A DNA stretch of 64,000 nt from Gari tellinella (lineage: Eukaryota; Mollusca; Bivalvia; Cardiida; Psammobiidae), in assembly GCA_922989275.2 (NCBI GenBank), contig OV277867.1, forward strand, positions 45,188,070 through 45,252,069. The letters are read 5' to 3'. Of this stretch, positions 31,961-41,552 are shown one piece after another (within the stretch, counting starts at the first letter, position 1; each line of letters starts with the position of its first letter). The notes under the pieces were generated by a model. The model saw only the letters and a list, made by a program, of their open reading frames with translations. It was not told where the DNA came from and made no database searches. Position numbers and translations under genes: made by a program.

Positions 31961-32238
31961 AAATCCCAGAAAACCAAGAATAATGAATGTGTAATTCTAC
32001 ATGAATCAACACGTTTCTGGCATAATAACATCTATCACGCAACGAGTTAGACAGACCAAGACACACACTGCAAATTGTTATCAGTCTAATGTTCTACAAA
32101 CACATAAATAACAATGGGGAGAATTTTATTGATCTAATTTCACTGTGCTATCTTGTCTGCCTGATATACTGATCAGGTAACGGGAGGCCCTGTAAACACT
32201 GACACGGCTGATCAGTCCGATAATACAGTCAATCCTTA

Positions 32239-32488
32239 TTAACTCTTTCCTCCCTGAAACTTTAAATGGACAATTCCGGTTTCCAATTTAGTCTAGTCCA
32301 TAACTGACTTTTCAGGGTTGTTTTTGCCTATGTTTGACATTATGACAAACAGTGAAGACCCTGATCAGAGGGCTCCTTTAGTAGCCCTCTGATCAGGGTC
32401 TTCACTGTTTGCACAGGACAAGTGTACTATTCACATGTTCACTGTTTGAAAAGGACGCCTATATGCAGGACTAGGGTTCAAAGGGTTA
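32239..32488 (-). mobile_element. MITE family A (TTAA), intact
   Basis: TTAA-CTCTTTCCTCCCTGAAAC at the left and CAGGACTAGGGTTCAAAGGG-TTAA at the right, both TTAA exact. The core at about 32345-32412 reads ACAAACAGTGAAGACCCTGA..GAGGGCTCCTTTAGTAGCCCTC..TCAGGGTCTTCACTGTTTG. Length is 250 bp, non-coding. Confidence 0.9.
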
Positions 32489-32518
32489 AAGCCACGTAAA
32501 ACAAGGCCAAATCACTGT

Positions 32519-32812
32519 GTCAACCCTCAGAGCCTAATTCATGCATATATGTGTCTTTTGCAAACAGTGTACATATGAAGAGTACATGACTGTGTCCTTT
32601 ACAAACAGTGAAGACCCAGATCAGAGGGTTCCTACAATGATTTATATATGGTCTCTGGTTCCTAAAGGAGCCCTCAGATCAGGGTCTGCACTGTTTGTCA
32701 TATTGCAATACATTGACAAAAACAACCCTAAATACATGTAGTCAAAATTGGGCTAGATTTTTATTGGAAACTGGAATTATCCATTTGAAGTTTATTGGAA
32801 GAAGGGTTACAA
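32519..32812 (+). mobile_element. MITE family A, diverged
   Basis: TCAACCCTCAGAGCCTAATTC is at the left. Arms are at about 32602-32698 (ACAAACAGTGAAGACCCAGA .. TCAGGGTCTGCACTGTTTGT) with an extended loop that includes TGATTTATATATGGTCTC. The right end GGAAACTGGAATTATCCATTTG lies near GAAGGG-TTAC. Both TTAA sites are mutated. Confidence 0.65.
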
Positions 32813-32816
32813 GAAA

Positions 32817-33053
32817 CAGGGTTACAGATAAGGGGAGTATTGGGGTATTTACCCAATTAAAATTGTGGAAAAAGCAATTGTTTTTCACAATAAGGAGTAA
32901 CAAAAAGCAAAGAAATTTTGGAAACCTAATCAGAATATGAATGATACCCAATTCTAAAAACTCCCAATACCCAATAAAAATTGTAAAAACCCAATTCTGT
33001 AAAATATCAAGGAGTAAATACCCAATTGCATCCAAACCTTATCTGTAACCCTG
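32817..33053. mobile_element. hAT-like MITE family I (CAGGG ends, 6-bp TSD)
   Basis: The ends CAGGGTTACAGATAAGG and CCTTATCTGTAACCCTG are perfect inverted repeats, flanked by the exact direct repeat AAGAAA (32811-32816 and 33054-33059). The interior repeats TACCCAATT/AATTGGG-type words (TTTACCCAATTAAAATTGT, CCCAATTCTAAAAACTCCC) and is AT-rich. The termini match family D at most positions (CAGGG..CAGATAAG), so both may be mobilised by one transposase. Length is 237 bp, and the open frames within are not credible. Confidence 0.85.
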
Positions 33054-33184
33054 AAGAAAGATGGCAGCATAACTCCTAATGTCTTAGTAATACACATCCT
33101 AAATAAAAACAGTGTTCCTTTGAAGAGTGCATCAGATCCTATCCTATGCAAACAATGTAGATCATGATCAAAGGTAGCCTACTG

Positions 33185-33300
33185 AATATAGAAATATTTC
33201 TTATGGTTTATGTTCATTCTTGTGTAAATTGGAACTATTTTCCTCAATGGATGAATAAACTAGAGGCATAAAAAGGCGTATTTATGGGGTAATGGGTTAA
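33185..33300. mobile_element. Right half of a B MITE
   Basis: GGTAGCCTACTGAATATAG, TAAATTGGAACTATTTTCC and TTTATGGGGTAATGGG-TTAA are the right half of B. The left half and hairpin are missing. Confidence 0.6.
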
Positions 33301-34323
33301 TACAATTTCTGCACTATTGTGGTTCTGCATTAAGCAGTCACCTGGCCTATATAGACTGAATACTTCTTATTTGAATGATTCAATGTGAGCAAGCATAACA
33401 AATGTTCAGAAAATGAAAATTTGTTCAGATTTCCATCTAAAAATGTTTTTAAAGAACCATTGCATTTTTTAGTAGTGCTATCCTTTGGAGATCGATTAAA
33501 GAAATACCATAGTATACCTCAGAGATTGCTTTCAAATTAAAGGACATGTAGCTGCATAAAGCAGGCTGAAGTAAAGCAGAAATCTATCTCAGAAATATCT
33601 TTTGCTGTACTTTGTGCTCACTTAAGCAGGACTCTGTTAGGAAGTATAACATTTTTTTTTATAAATACACAGATGCATGAAAAAGCATTTCTATGAGAAA
33701 TAAGAAACAACATTAAAAAAGTTTTCTTTGTGGGAAAGGGTTAACCCAATATTGAAATTAATCTTTTGTCAATGAAATGAAATTGATATGACATGAAATT
33801 TGACAATACAAGAAAGTCTTTTCATGTGAATCGGTTGTAGGCAAAACAAAACCCATTTTGAGACAGAGCCAGCAAATTAACCCTTTACCTGTCGAATCAT
33901 GTACAAAACTGAAAACATAATAAATCCATCCATTTCCTCTATAGGTAACAATGTTGAAGCTGTATTTAATTATATTATCATGTATTTCAATTTTAGTCTT
34001 TTTTCTTTTTCTTTTTTTATTATCAATGACAACATTGCATCGCACATGTATTTGTCATGTTTTGAAGAGAATATTTGAATCGACAAACATGAGTACTTTT
34101 ACTGGTTGACAAGAACACATGAAGTGTCAAGCACAACAAACAATATCAGCGTGGAGATATTCTACCAACTCTTTTAAACCGCACACCAAAGTCTTGAATG
34201 TTAACATTTTTCTTATTCATTCTTGTTATCAACTATTCTCAACTCTGTCTTGCAACCAGTAGATAGAAGAGATAATAAAAACGCTATAAAATCATTTTTA
34301 AAAACAACACTATGCAATACATG
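33301..34323. other. Unassigned DNA with minor MITE remnants
   Basis: 33545-33630 has a worn B-like core (TAAAGCAGGCTGAAGTAAAG .. GCTGTACTTTGTGCTCAC). The rest is AT-rich with a T-rich tract near 34000-34020. No gene is recognised. Confidence 0.35.
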
Positions 34324-34442
34324 TACAGTAGTGCAACGGTCGGATGGTGTTGTTTACAAAACATTGTGTATGTAAACAAAAAATAACGATAAACACATTT
34401 GCGACATGTTGTATTGGTAAATCAAAGCAAGTGGTTTGTGTG

Positions 34443-34523
34443 ACTGTTTGGTGCAGTGGATAAGCGTGCTGCCTACTAGTTACTTTTGAGGGTCGTGAGT
34501 TCGAACCTAGAGAACACCACTTT
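34443..34523 (+). pseudogene. tRNA-like sequence (left arm), degenerate
   Basis: A box TTGGTGCAGTGGATAAGC and B box GAGTTCGAACCT are well preserved and correctly spaced for a polymerase III internal promoter. The anticodon stem region (TGCTGCCTACTAGTTACTTT) does not fold properly and there is extra sequence before GGGTCGTGAGTTCG. It is therefore not a working tRNA. A T-run terminator-like tract follows at 34522-34545. Confidence 0.6.
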
Positions 34524-34811
34524 TCTTTTTTTTCTTTTTCTTTTTATATAACACTGGTATGCGCTGATATACGTAGTTAAAAATAAAATGGATAGAATGA
34601 GTAAGTCAAGTGATATCACAGACAAAAAAGAGCTACATCATGTTGTCTTTTTACTGATTACAAATATGTGTTTTGACCCTATTACTGCACGATGTAAAAA
34701 TGCAAAGATAATGAAAAACAGACTCAATAATATAACTAACGAATCTATGAGAATGAAAATCTGTGGGAAGTGAAACAGAACGTCGTTAATTTAAAATTAA
34801 TAAAAGAAAAT

Positions 34812-34888
34812 TACCGAATGTGGGATTCGAACTCGAGACTTCTGCGTGAAAGTCTAAAAGCATAACCACTACGCCAATACAGCAGATG
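34812..34888 (-). pseudogene. tRNA-like sequence (right arm)
   Basis: On the minus strand: A box TTGGCGTAGTGGTTATGC, an anticodon-like hairpin GACTT..AAGTC with loop TCACGCAG (8 nt), and B box GAGTTCGAATCCC. This is closest to a Glu/Val-type tRNA body by eye, but the acceptor stem pairs poorly and no anticodon can be assigned safely. A TTTTCTTTT tract follows at about 34805-34797. It is positioned as the mirror image of the left module. Confidence 0.6.
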
Positions 34889-35277
34889 CTAGTATGGTTG
34901 TCAAACTTGTACTTATCGTTGATTTTACTTATTTTCTTTGTTTACATTCTCACTGTTTTGTAAACAACGCCATCCGATCGTTGCACTACTGTAGTTGCAT
35001 TTAAATTAAACTTCATTGCATTTCTTTTATACAGTCAACTCCAGATATCAGAATCATTCAGAGATGCAGAGGACAGTCCTTCAGAGAGGTAGCTGCTTAA
35101 TAATTCTACATTAAACGGTCACTTGTCTCAAGATATCTCCATGCTTAATCATGGAATTGTCCTCATTTTGATACAAGTTAAACTGAACCATTAAGCTAAA
35201 CCCTTTAAGCACAAAATAATTGCTCTCTTCTGTATTAAAAAATTAGCGTCCCAAGTCATTTTAGTTACAGAAACAGA

Positions 35278-35395
35278 ATCTGAGTGACAAACAGTTTGGA
35301 TCCAGATCAAGCCCCACCTCTGGTGTGGCCTGATCTGGATCCAAACTGTTTGCAAAGGTCTAGCATACATATTTTTAGTGTTGAAAGGGTTAATT
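35278..35395. mobile_element. C-type MITE fragment with near-perfect hairpin
   Basis: GTGACAAACAGTTTGGATCC..AGATCAAGCCCCACCTCTGGTGTGGCCTGATCT..GGATCCAAACTGTTTGC (35283-35354). It is followed by TAGTGTTGAAAGGG-TTAA near 35391. The left terminus was not located. 34994-35277 and 35396-35830 hold nothing recognisable. Confidence 0.65.
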
Positions 35396-35831
35396 GACAT
35401 TTATAGATGGCAAGTTGAGATAGAGATTGTGAAGGTTTGATTGATTAAGTATTGGGTCCTTGAACTTGTTACATCATAGGAAACTCAATATCATATCAAG
35501 TGTCTTGATCACCTTGAGTAAAGTCTGCATTTTCTCCCTCTCCCAGGGCAAACACGTGCTTGTAATTGACTGTGTCAGTAGTTTATCAATTTTTAGGGAC
35601 TCAATCGAGAGAAAAAGAACCTTCAGATGTAACATAGACCAAGATCTGTTGCTTGACTACTTGTTGCTTGGTACTTGTATGTACTAAAAGAAAGTCCAGT
35701 CTAGATTTATGATAACACCACAAAAGTCATTTTTCTCCAATTTCTTCTGTGATATTTTTGGCAACATTGGCCATTATAGCAATTATGGTTGTTAATATCA
35801 TAACCCTTAATTCTCCTGTTATTTGCATATA

Positions 35832-35990
35832 CAGTATATAAAACCACTCTATTATGACAACTAAATAGAAGACTAATTTAATGTTTTAAAGACAGACCAT
35901 TTAACCTTTAACCTGCTTTAAGCAATCATCTGCCTAAAAAAACCTTATAAATAACACAATTAGGTGGTCAAAATAGAGAAGTTTTATTGT
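35832..35990. mobile_element. J-type MITE (TA ends), core deleted
   Basis: TACAGTATATAAAACCACTC and GACAACTAAATAG at the left; GGTGGTCAAAATAGAGAAG then TTTTATTGTA at the right. Compare the 47524 copy. Only one core arm (TTTAACCTGCTTTAAGC) remains. Confidence 0.5.
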
Positions 35991-36094
35991 ACCAGCTATG
36001 CGTCACTCATAGCTTATTTTCAGTGTATACCACAGATGGCTGTTTACAGCAGGCTGATAGTATATACAAAAAATATCCCTAGATGTAAGCTTGC

Positions 36095-36255
36095 TTTAAA
36101 ATTATAGCCTGTTTCTAGTATTGAAGAGAGGTGACCACTAAAAGCAGGTTGAAAGTAAAGCAGAACATGCAATAAGGTGCATTCTGCTGTACTTTCAGTC
36201 TGTTTTAAGCTATCATCTGCTAGAATACAGAAAATATTTCTTATTTTCTTTAATG
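36095..36255. mobile_element. B MITE, right end replaced by poly-G tract
   Basis: ATAGCCTGTTTCTAGTATTG, then a core palindrome at about 36137-36209 (TAAAAGCAGGTTGAAAG .. ATGCAATAAGGTGCAT .. CTTTCAGTCTGTTTTAAG). CTGCTAGAATACAG follows, running into ATTTTCTTTAATGGGGAG and the G-run. Confidence 0.6.
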
Positions 36256-36292
36256 GGGAGGGGGGGGGGGGGGGGGAGGGGGAGGGGGAGGT
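36255..36292. repeat. G-rich tract (G-quadruplex prone)
   Basis: Mostly G with isolated A bases: one run of about 16-17 uninterrupted G, then GGAGGGGGAGG. The plus strand could form G-quadruplex structures. Length is likely unstable between individuals and in sequencing. A second, shorter G tract is at 37325-37349. Confidence 0.8.
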
Positions 36293-36299
36293 TACAAAT

Positions 36300-36481
36300 G
36301 TTACATTGCAAAATGACAAACAGTGCAGAACATGATCAGAGAGTTCCTTTTTCAGTGCAGACCCTGTAGAAAACCTCTGATCAGGGTCTTCAGTCTTTGC
36401 AAAGGACAAGTGTACTCAACACAGGTACACTGTTTGTTGAAGACATGTACACTCACAGCTAGCCTAGGGTTCAATGGATTA
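36300..36481 (+). mobile_element. MITE family A, left end missing
   Basis: Arms ACAAACAGTGCAGAACATGA (about 36316) and TGATCAGGGTCTTCAGTCTTTGC (about 36378-36400) flank a rearranged loop. The typical tail GGACAAGTGTACTCAAC, GGTACACTGTTTG and AGCCTAGGGTTCAATGGA-TTAA ends it. The left end is lost at the G-rich tract. 36482-36770 is unassigned. Confidence 0.6.
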
Positions 36482-36771
36482 AGCAGACAATATCACTGGA
36501 GTGTGAAGGTCGATCATTAACCCTTAATCTATAAATAATTCCAAAAGGTGTTCAACTTATGTAGCTTTCTATCACATTTTTGGTTGAGATATTAAAGCCT
36601 GTATTATCTCTTGCTATGCTGTAATGTCTTCTAATTCTAGACTGTTGTATGCAGCTTATCTAAGCACTTACATGTAACAGTCTAGGCTCTATAAGGCATA
36701 CCATACTTATAAGAAGAAAGGTTTAGTACTACATGACTTAACCCTTCCACAGCTATTAACATACATTGACC

Positions 36772-37030
36772 ATTTTTGAAAACAGTGGAGACATAGATAA
36801 TTTAAGACAGCTTCTGAAGGCTCCAGATAAGAGGGAATAAACTTCACAAATCCTACATTTTCACACTTATTTTAGCATCTCTATGGTGCTACTACTCTTC
36901 GAGATGATTCTAACGAGTAGTGACACAATAGGGTTTTAAGCAGAAGAAAAGATTTTAGTTTTTGAAATACCCCCCTTATCTGGAGCTCTGGCTTCTGAAG
37001 GAGCTGTCTGATATAAGTCTTCACTAATCT
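36772..37030. mobile_element. A-like hairpin element split by a family D insertion
   Basis: Outside parts: AACAGTGGAGACATAGATAA..GACAGCTTCT on the left; GCTTCTGAAGGAGCTGTCTG..ATATAAGTCTTCACT on the right. Joined in the mind, these form an A-like palindrome (compare 49815-49880). The D copy (36816-36990) carries GGCTCCAGATAAGAGGG .. CCCTTATCTGGAGCTCTG and a GATGATTC-type shortened palindrome. GCTTCT is duplicated at both sides (36810-36815 and 36991-36996). Confidence 0.7.
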
Positions 37031-37470
37031 CTTGGAGAAAAATTTCCTTATTTTAATTAGTCAATGTAATAGTTCAATTGATATAATATAATGTTCATAG
37101 TGGGCAGTCTTTTATACATGAAAAAGGGTTAAGTTATTTATTCATTCCCATTGTATCTTTCCCTTATTCCTTCTTTCTTTCATCCAGCCTCCAATGACAT
37201 TCAATCATGAAATATTAGTACTGAAAGAGTGAACTTTACTAATCAATAGTACTGCATACATTAGTAGGTTCAAAATATTCCCAATACTGTAGTGGCTGTA
37301 GGGCATAGAAAGTTTTTTCTATGAGGGAAAGGGGGAAGGGGGGGGGGGCTATTGGATCTTTCTATGTTACTTTTGTCCTGCATTTAGCAGGTAGGTCATA
37401 ATGGAATCATACTTGATCAACAAAAAATCATTTGTTAAAAGTTTGACAATTTATCACAGCCAACTGTACA
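37031..37470. other. Unassigned DNA
   Basis: Contains ATAATGTTCATAGTGGGCAG (an A-like host tail, compare 9055) and a G-rich tract at 37325-37349. No gene signals are visible. Confidence 0.35.
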
Positions 37471-37480
37471 GCTGGCTTCA

Positions 37481-37615
37481 AGGTTATAAAGCTTGTTGAC
37501 TTGAGTCTTAACTCGTTCCCAAGCATTTGATTGGTCAGATTTGAGCCTAGGCTCAAATCTGACCAATCAAATGCTTGGAAACACACTCAGACTCAACTAA
37601 AACGCTTTATAACCT
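37481..37615. repeat. Large palindrome with perfect 60-bp centre
   Basis: 37519-37578 is a perfect palindrome with no spacer (30-bp arms: CCAAGCATTTGATTGGTCAG..ATTTGAGCCT and its exact complement). Outer arms AGGTTATAAAGC / GCTTTATAACCT and GACTTGAGTC / GACTCAACT extend it to about 135 bp with mismatches. The outer TIR-like arms suggest a foldback transposon; the centre contains ATTGGTCAGA/TCTGACCAAT. Confidence 0.85.
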
Positions 37616-37629
37616 CAGAGCCTGGCCTT

Positions 37630-38060
37630 TACAAGACATACAAAAACAAGTTATACTGCAAACAGGGGGCATAACTTATGGAAAACTTGACAAATTTAAA
37701 CATGCAATGCAAACTCTAGATGCAGGTCATCAAAACAATGACATTAATTAATTTCAGCTCAATATACATGTCAAAACAGATTTGGGGGAAAGTGTGGAAA
37801 ACAGTGTATTTCTAATATATCTTTAAGTTCCAAAAGGGGCATAACTCATATAAAGAAATGGATGAATTGTGATGACACACACTCAATGTGCAGTTTATAA
37901 ATACAATGGCATATACCAAATTTCAGCTTCACATGTCAAAGTAAGTACGAGAAAAGTATGGAAAACCCGGACAGACAGATGGATGCAGGGATAGAGGGAT
38001 ATCGCCATGCATACCATAATATGTCCTGTCTGAAGATGGGCGAATAAAAACAAGTTTTTC
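37630..38060. repeat. Tandem dimer of a bivalve-type repeat
   Basis: Two units share GGGGCATAACT(T/C)AT, GAAAACTTGACAAAT-like sequence, CAATG(A/G)CAT, ATTTCAGCT and AGT(G/A)TGGAAAAC (about 37668-37810 and 37838-37965). It is followed by CGGACAGACAGATGGATG and GGGCGAATAAAAACAAG. Confidence 0.5.
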
Positions 38061-38329
38061 TCAAAACCTCATCTCAGTTTACATTGTTTGCAAATGTTCT
38101 TTAAGGGGTCACTAGGAATTAATGGTTTGATGGGTTAACTGTTCATTCTGCCAGCAAAACCAATGTAACTATTATTATAATGGTTGAGAATTTAACCAAA
38201 CACATGGAATTGTATAAAAGAAGTAGATGAGACCTAGCTAGTGTTAATGCCCTGATTAAATATTGATATTATGGACTGCAGGTATTAGCTCTTATTATGC
38301 TAGTACCTCATACTAACTTGTTTCTTTCC

Positions 38330-38395
38330 ATACAGTTTGGATTAAGATCAGATGACCAGGATCTCAGCATCTGATCAGGATCCAAACTGTTTGAC
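38330..38395. repeat. C-type hairpin core
   Basis: ATACAGTTTGGATTAAGATC..AGATGACCAGG-ATC-TCAGCATCTGATC..AGGATCCAAACTGTTTGAC. The inner arms carry mismatches. 38060-38330 and 38396-38725 are unassigned. Confidence 0.6.
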
Positions 38396-38724
38396 ACTTA
38401 CCATATATTTAATATTCTTTTATTAGAAATGCTCTAAGAACTACTTGGTACAAGTTTGAAGGCAGTAACTTTAAAGAATAGAATTCTTCAGCAAGGTAAG
38501 GTTTTGGATTATAGAAATTCTTAATGCTTGGGATTAGTATAAATTGATATTAAAATTGCACCAGCTATGACTTATGTTAACAATAAGATTCCTTTCATTA
38601 ATGGTTATTTCTTTTCACATCCTGCTACCAAACCCTTTTCATCTAGTGTAATAAGGTTTCTTTAAGGTGAACCTACCCAAGAGCCTGTGTTCTGCAGCCT
38701 TTTAATTAAGAATCATGGACATCT

Positions 38725-38815
38725 CTTAAGACAGTTAAATGCTTAATGCAGGACAAAAGTAACGCAGAAAGCTCCTAAAGAAGCTTTCTGCATTACTTTT
38801 GTTCAGCATTATGCT
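38725..38815. repeat. K-type hairpin, near perfect
   Basis: TTAATGCAGGACAAAAGTAA..CGCAGAAAGCTCC-TAAA-GAAGCTTTCTGC..ATTACTTTTGTTCAGCATTA. Arms are about 32 bp with two or three mismatches. Confidence 0.7.
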
Positions 38816-39224
38816 GCCACTTTTAGTAAAGCCTACCAGCTCTGTAGTTCATATTGTATCAGTAGATGCTAAACATAAAGTTTACTGTGTTTTAAAATAG
38901 ATTTCTCTCAATCCTCGGATCAATAATACATTATGAAAGCATTTTTTATTGATATGGTCTCGACACCTCATAGGTAATTTAATTCCGCTCTTTGAAGATT
39001 GTTTACAAAACTTCAGAATCAATATATGTTAAAAAAATGTTCTGAATAAGATCCACTTGAAATAAATGGATCTTCCCACCAAGAGGTTAACTATGAATAT
39101 TAATTAAGCTTTTATCCGGATAATCTGCTTTTCTTGTAATCAATTAAAATGGGTAACAACATATCTTTACAGTAAAACTCTGATATTACTACCATTTAAG
39201 GAACAAATATATCAGCTAGGAGTA

Positions 39225-39253
39225 TTGATTATTTATTATTATTATTATTATTG
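39225..39253 (+). repeat. (ATT)n microsatellite
   Basis: About eight ATT units (ATTTATTATTATTATTATT..). 38816-39330 otherwise shows no recognised feature; the duplicated-looking TGTTCTGAATAAGATCC region at 39040 is unassigned. Confidence 0.8.
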
Positions 39254-39329
39254 AGTATCGCCTCGTAAGTATTGATTTGAAAGTAAAAACTTTATCAATT
39301 GAGATTACAATCTAGGATTCAAACTTGAT

Positions 39330-39600
39330 CAGTGTGATCTCGAATGACAAACCTGCATATCAAGTTTCAAGTAAGTTAATAATCTTAAGATCTATAGCAA
39401 AAGAAATACAGGAGAACTGTAAAATGTACACATTTTCTATGTGAAAAGGGCTGTATCTCTACCCAAAAACTAGAATTACAAATATTAAAGTTTGATATGT
39501 AATCCACCATAACAAGCCTACATACCAAATACTAAGTTATTATCTTAAGGCATAGGGGGAAAAATGGAAAACTAAAATCTGACTGACAGTGACTACAAAA
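39330..39600. repeat. Tandem dimer, diverged
   Basis: Two units share CATA(T/C)CAA(G/A)T..AAGTTA(A/T)TAATCTTAAG/AAGTTATTATCTTAAGG (39355-39390 and 39525-39550) and the preceding ACAAACCTGC / ACAAGCCTAC. The spacing is about 163 bp. It closes with a CTGACTGACAG tail. Confidence 0.5.
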
Positions 39601-39689
39601 ATGATGACGCATAACTATAGACAAAGCAATTCCTAATTAAGTGTACGTCCACCACATTTTGCAAGGCAACACAAAAAAAACATTAACGA

Positions 39690-39912
39690 TGCTTAAACAG
39701 ATGGCTGCTTAAAGCAAGATGAAAGTAAAGCAGAAAATAACTTGTCTTAAATATTTCCTCTACTGTAGCACCTTAGTGCTCCACTATATTCTCCTCTATT
39801 AAGTGCCACCATAGATATTCTTTGAAAAGTGTTGAATACAGATGACAGCTTAAAGCAAGATGAAAGTTAAGCAGAAAGCACCTACTTTCTGCTTTACTTT
39901 CATCTTGCTTTG
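39690..39912. repeat. Two L-type repeats; second is a clear hairpin
   Basis: 39707-39745 holds one arm (GCTTAAAGCAAGATGAAAG). 39848-39910 is a hairpin: GCTTAAAGCAAGATGAAAG..GCAGAAAGCACCTACTTTCTGC..CTTTCATCTTGCTTTGA. Confidence 0.6.
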
Positions 39913-40149
39913 ATGGATCCTCTGATCTTGGTACATGTATATGCTATTTGCATATGTAGGACTAGAGTTTACTCATCAGATACACTATATGTATAGGATG
40001 TTTACAAGCATCACTTCTAACGGTTCAATGGGTTAACTTGCTTCTTCTGCATGCTGTATACTAGTTTCTACAAATACATACTATCAGTCTAACCAGCACC
40101 TCTCTGAGATGGTCTAATGCATTTTCATTTGGGAAATATCATCAGCATG

Positions 40150-40214
40150 TCAAACTGTAACTGTTTGGATCCAGACTTGACATCTCATCTATATAGATCC
40201 AGACTGTTTGCATT
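40150..40214. repeat. C-type hairpin, diverged
   Basis: GTAACTGTTTGGATCCAGAC..TTGACATCTCATCTATATAG..ATCCAGACTGTTTGC; inner pairing is partial. Confidence 0.45.
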
Positions 40215-40284
40215 AGATATCACACATTCACCAGCAGTAGTAACAGGTAGTTGTAGCACGCAGAAGGTTAAACATATATATTAT

Positions 40285-40526
40285 GTAACCCATTACCCCA
40301 TAGCCTGTTTCTAGTATTGAAGATAGTAGGCAATTCAAAACAGGTTAAAAGTAAAGCAGAATGTGCCTTTAGGCACATTCTGCTTTACTTTCAACCTGCT
40401 TTAAGCTACCATCTTCTAGAGAAAAGAAATAATTTCTTATCATATATATTCATAACTGTATAAATTAGAACTATTTTTTTCGGTGGAGAAATGAATTAAA
40501 GGCGTATTTATGTGGTAAAGGGTTAA
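40285..40526. mobile_element. MITE family B (TTAA)
   Basis: GTAA-CCCATTACCCCATAGC .. TTTATGTGGTAAAGGG-TTAA (right TTAA 40523-40526). The core at about 40338-40404 reads TTCAAAACAGGTTAAAAG..GTGCCTTTAGGCAC..CTTTCAACCTGCTTTAAG. Confidence 0.8.
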
Positions 40527-40688
40527 TAGCACAGAAGCCTCTTGACAAATAACCATACACACAAAACAAACAGGTTTTCAAATAAAGGAGAAAACAATTT
40601 GGGATCATCTCAAACTGTGAGCTACCGGAGAATGCACTGTTTGACTTTCAGAGGAACAAGCACTTACTAGGAGTGTGCCCTGTCATTG

Positions 40689-40902
40689 TTAACTCTTTGA
40701 ATGCTGGGTAATTGTTTTGTCAGCAACAATTATCATCTGCTACTGTTCTAAAAATAGAAATTTTCAAATTTTCTTTTTAAAACAGGGTCAGCGTATCAAA
40801 CAGCTTGGATCATGATGAGACGCCGCATAATGCGGCGTCTCATCAGGAAGCAAACTGTTTGCATGGATACCACATTTCCACCGCTAGCGTGTAAAGAGTT
40901 AA
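40689..40902 (-). mobile_element. MITE family C (TTAA), intact
   Basis: TTAA-CTCTTTGAATGCTGGG .. GCTAGCGTGTAAAGAG-TTAA, both TTAA exact. The core at 40791-40862 reads GTATCAAACAGCTTGGATCA..TGATGAGACGCCGCATAATGCGGCGTCTCATCA..GGAAGCAAACTGTTTGC. ATTATCATCTGCTACTG and related flanks match 61525-61725 in reverse. Length is 214 bp, the type copy for C. Confidence 0.9.
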
Positions 40903-41212
40903 ATGACTTCAGAATGGTTAAACTGATAAGATGTTTGACTTGGCCCGATACCTCTATAAATCAATTCTAAATTAAGTAAAATTTGAACCTCCACCCTTTC
41001 ATAGAATTAACTATAGAAAAATCATCCTCTGGACTAATATTTATGGAAATCATTAACCAGACAAACAGAAAAGAATTAGGTCTTGTCCGAAATATTTCAA
41101 TACATGACATTAATAAGAAATAAACCCTTTTATACACCTGCTACAGGTATGCTTGTGGCTATAGAGCCAATAACTTTGAAATATCAAGTCTGGTCAACAT
41201 GTATTAAATTTT

Positions 41213-41509
41213 CATTCACCCTTGAAACTTCAAATGGACAATTCCAGTTTTAGATTTATTAACTCTTTCCTCCCTGAAACTTTAAATGGACAATTCCAGT
41301 TTCCATTTTAGTCTAGTCCATTTCTGACTTTTAAGGGTTGTTTTTGTCAATGTTTGGCATTATGACAAACAGTGAAGACCCTGATCAGAGGGCTCCTTTC
41401 GGAGCCCTCTGATCTGGGTCTTCACTGTTTGCACAGGACAAGTGTACTATTCACATGTACACTGTTTGAAAATGACGCCTATATGCGGGACTAGGGCTCA
41501 AAGGGTTAA
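41213..41509 (-). mobile_element. MITE family A (TTAA) next to a solo A end
   Basis: The intact copy is 41259-41509: TTAA-CTCTTTCCTCCCTGAAAC .. TAGGGCTCAAAGGG-TTAA. Its palindrome at about 41364-41430 reads ACAAACAGTGAAGACCCTGA..GAGGGCTCCTTTCGGAGCCCTC..TCTGGGTCTTCACTGTTTG. Immediately to the left, 41213-41255 is a second, truncated A end (ATTCACCCTTGAAACTTCAA..), so A inserted next to or into another A. Confidence 0.85.
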
Positions 41510-41552
41510 GCCTACTCCAAGGTCGTTTTAGCAAAAAGTGGCCAAAACAAGG

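Larger units (their letters stand above)
34324..34993. mobile_element. TA-flanked foldback element with two convergent tRNA-like modules
   Basis: TA-CAGTAGTGCAACGGTCGGAT at the left and its near-perfect complement ATCGTTGCACTACTG-TA at the right give inverted ends of about 54 bp (34326-34380 and about 34937-34991). TA flanks and CAGT termini resemble Tc1/mariner elements. Each arm continues inwards into a tRNA-like promoter and then a T-rich run (TTTTCTTTTTTTT on the left; TTTTCTTTTATT on the right, minus strand). Between them lies about 270 bp with an open frame of 61 codons (34588-34773) that shows no recognisable domain. The whole is 670 bp. Confidence 0.8.
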
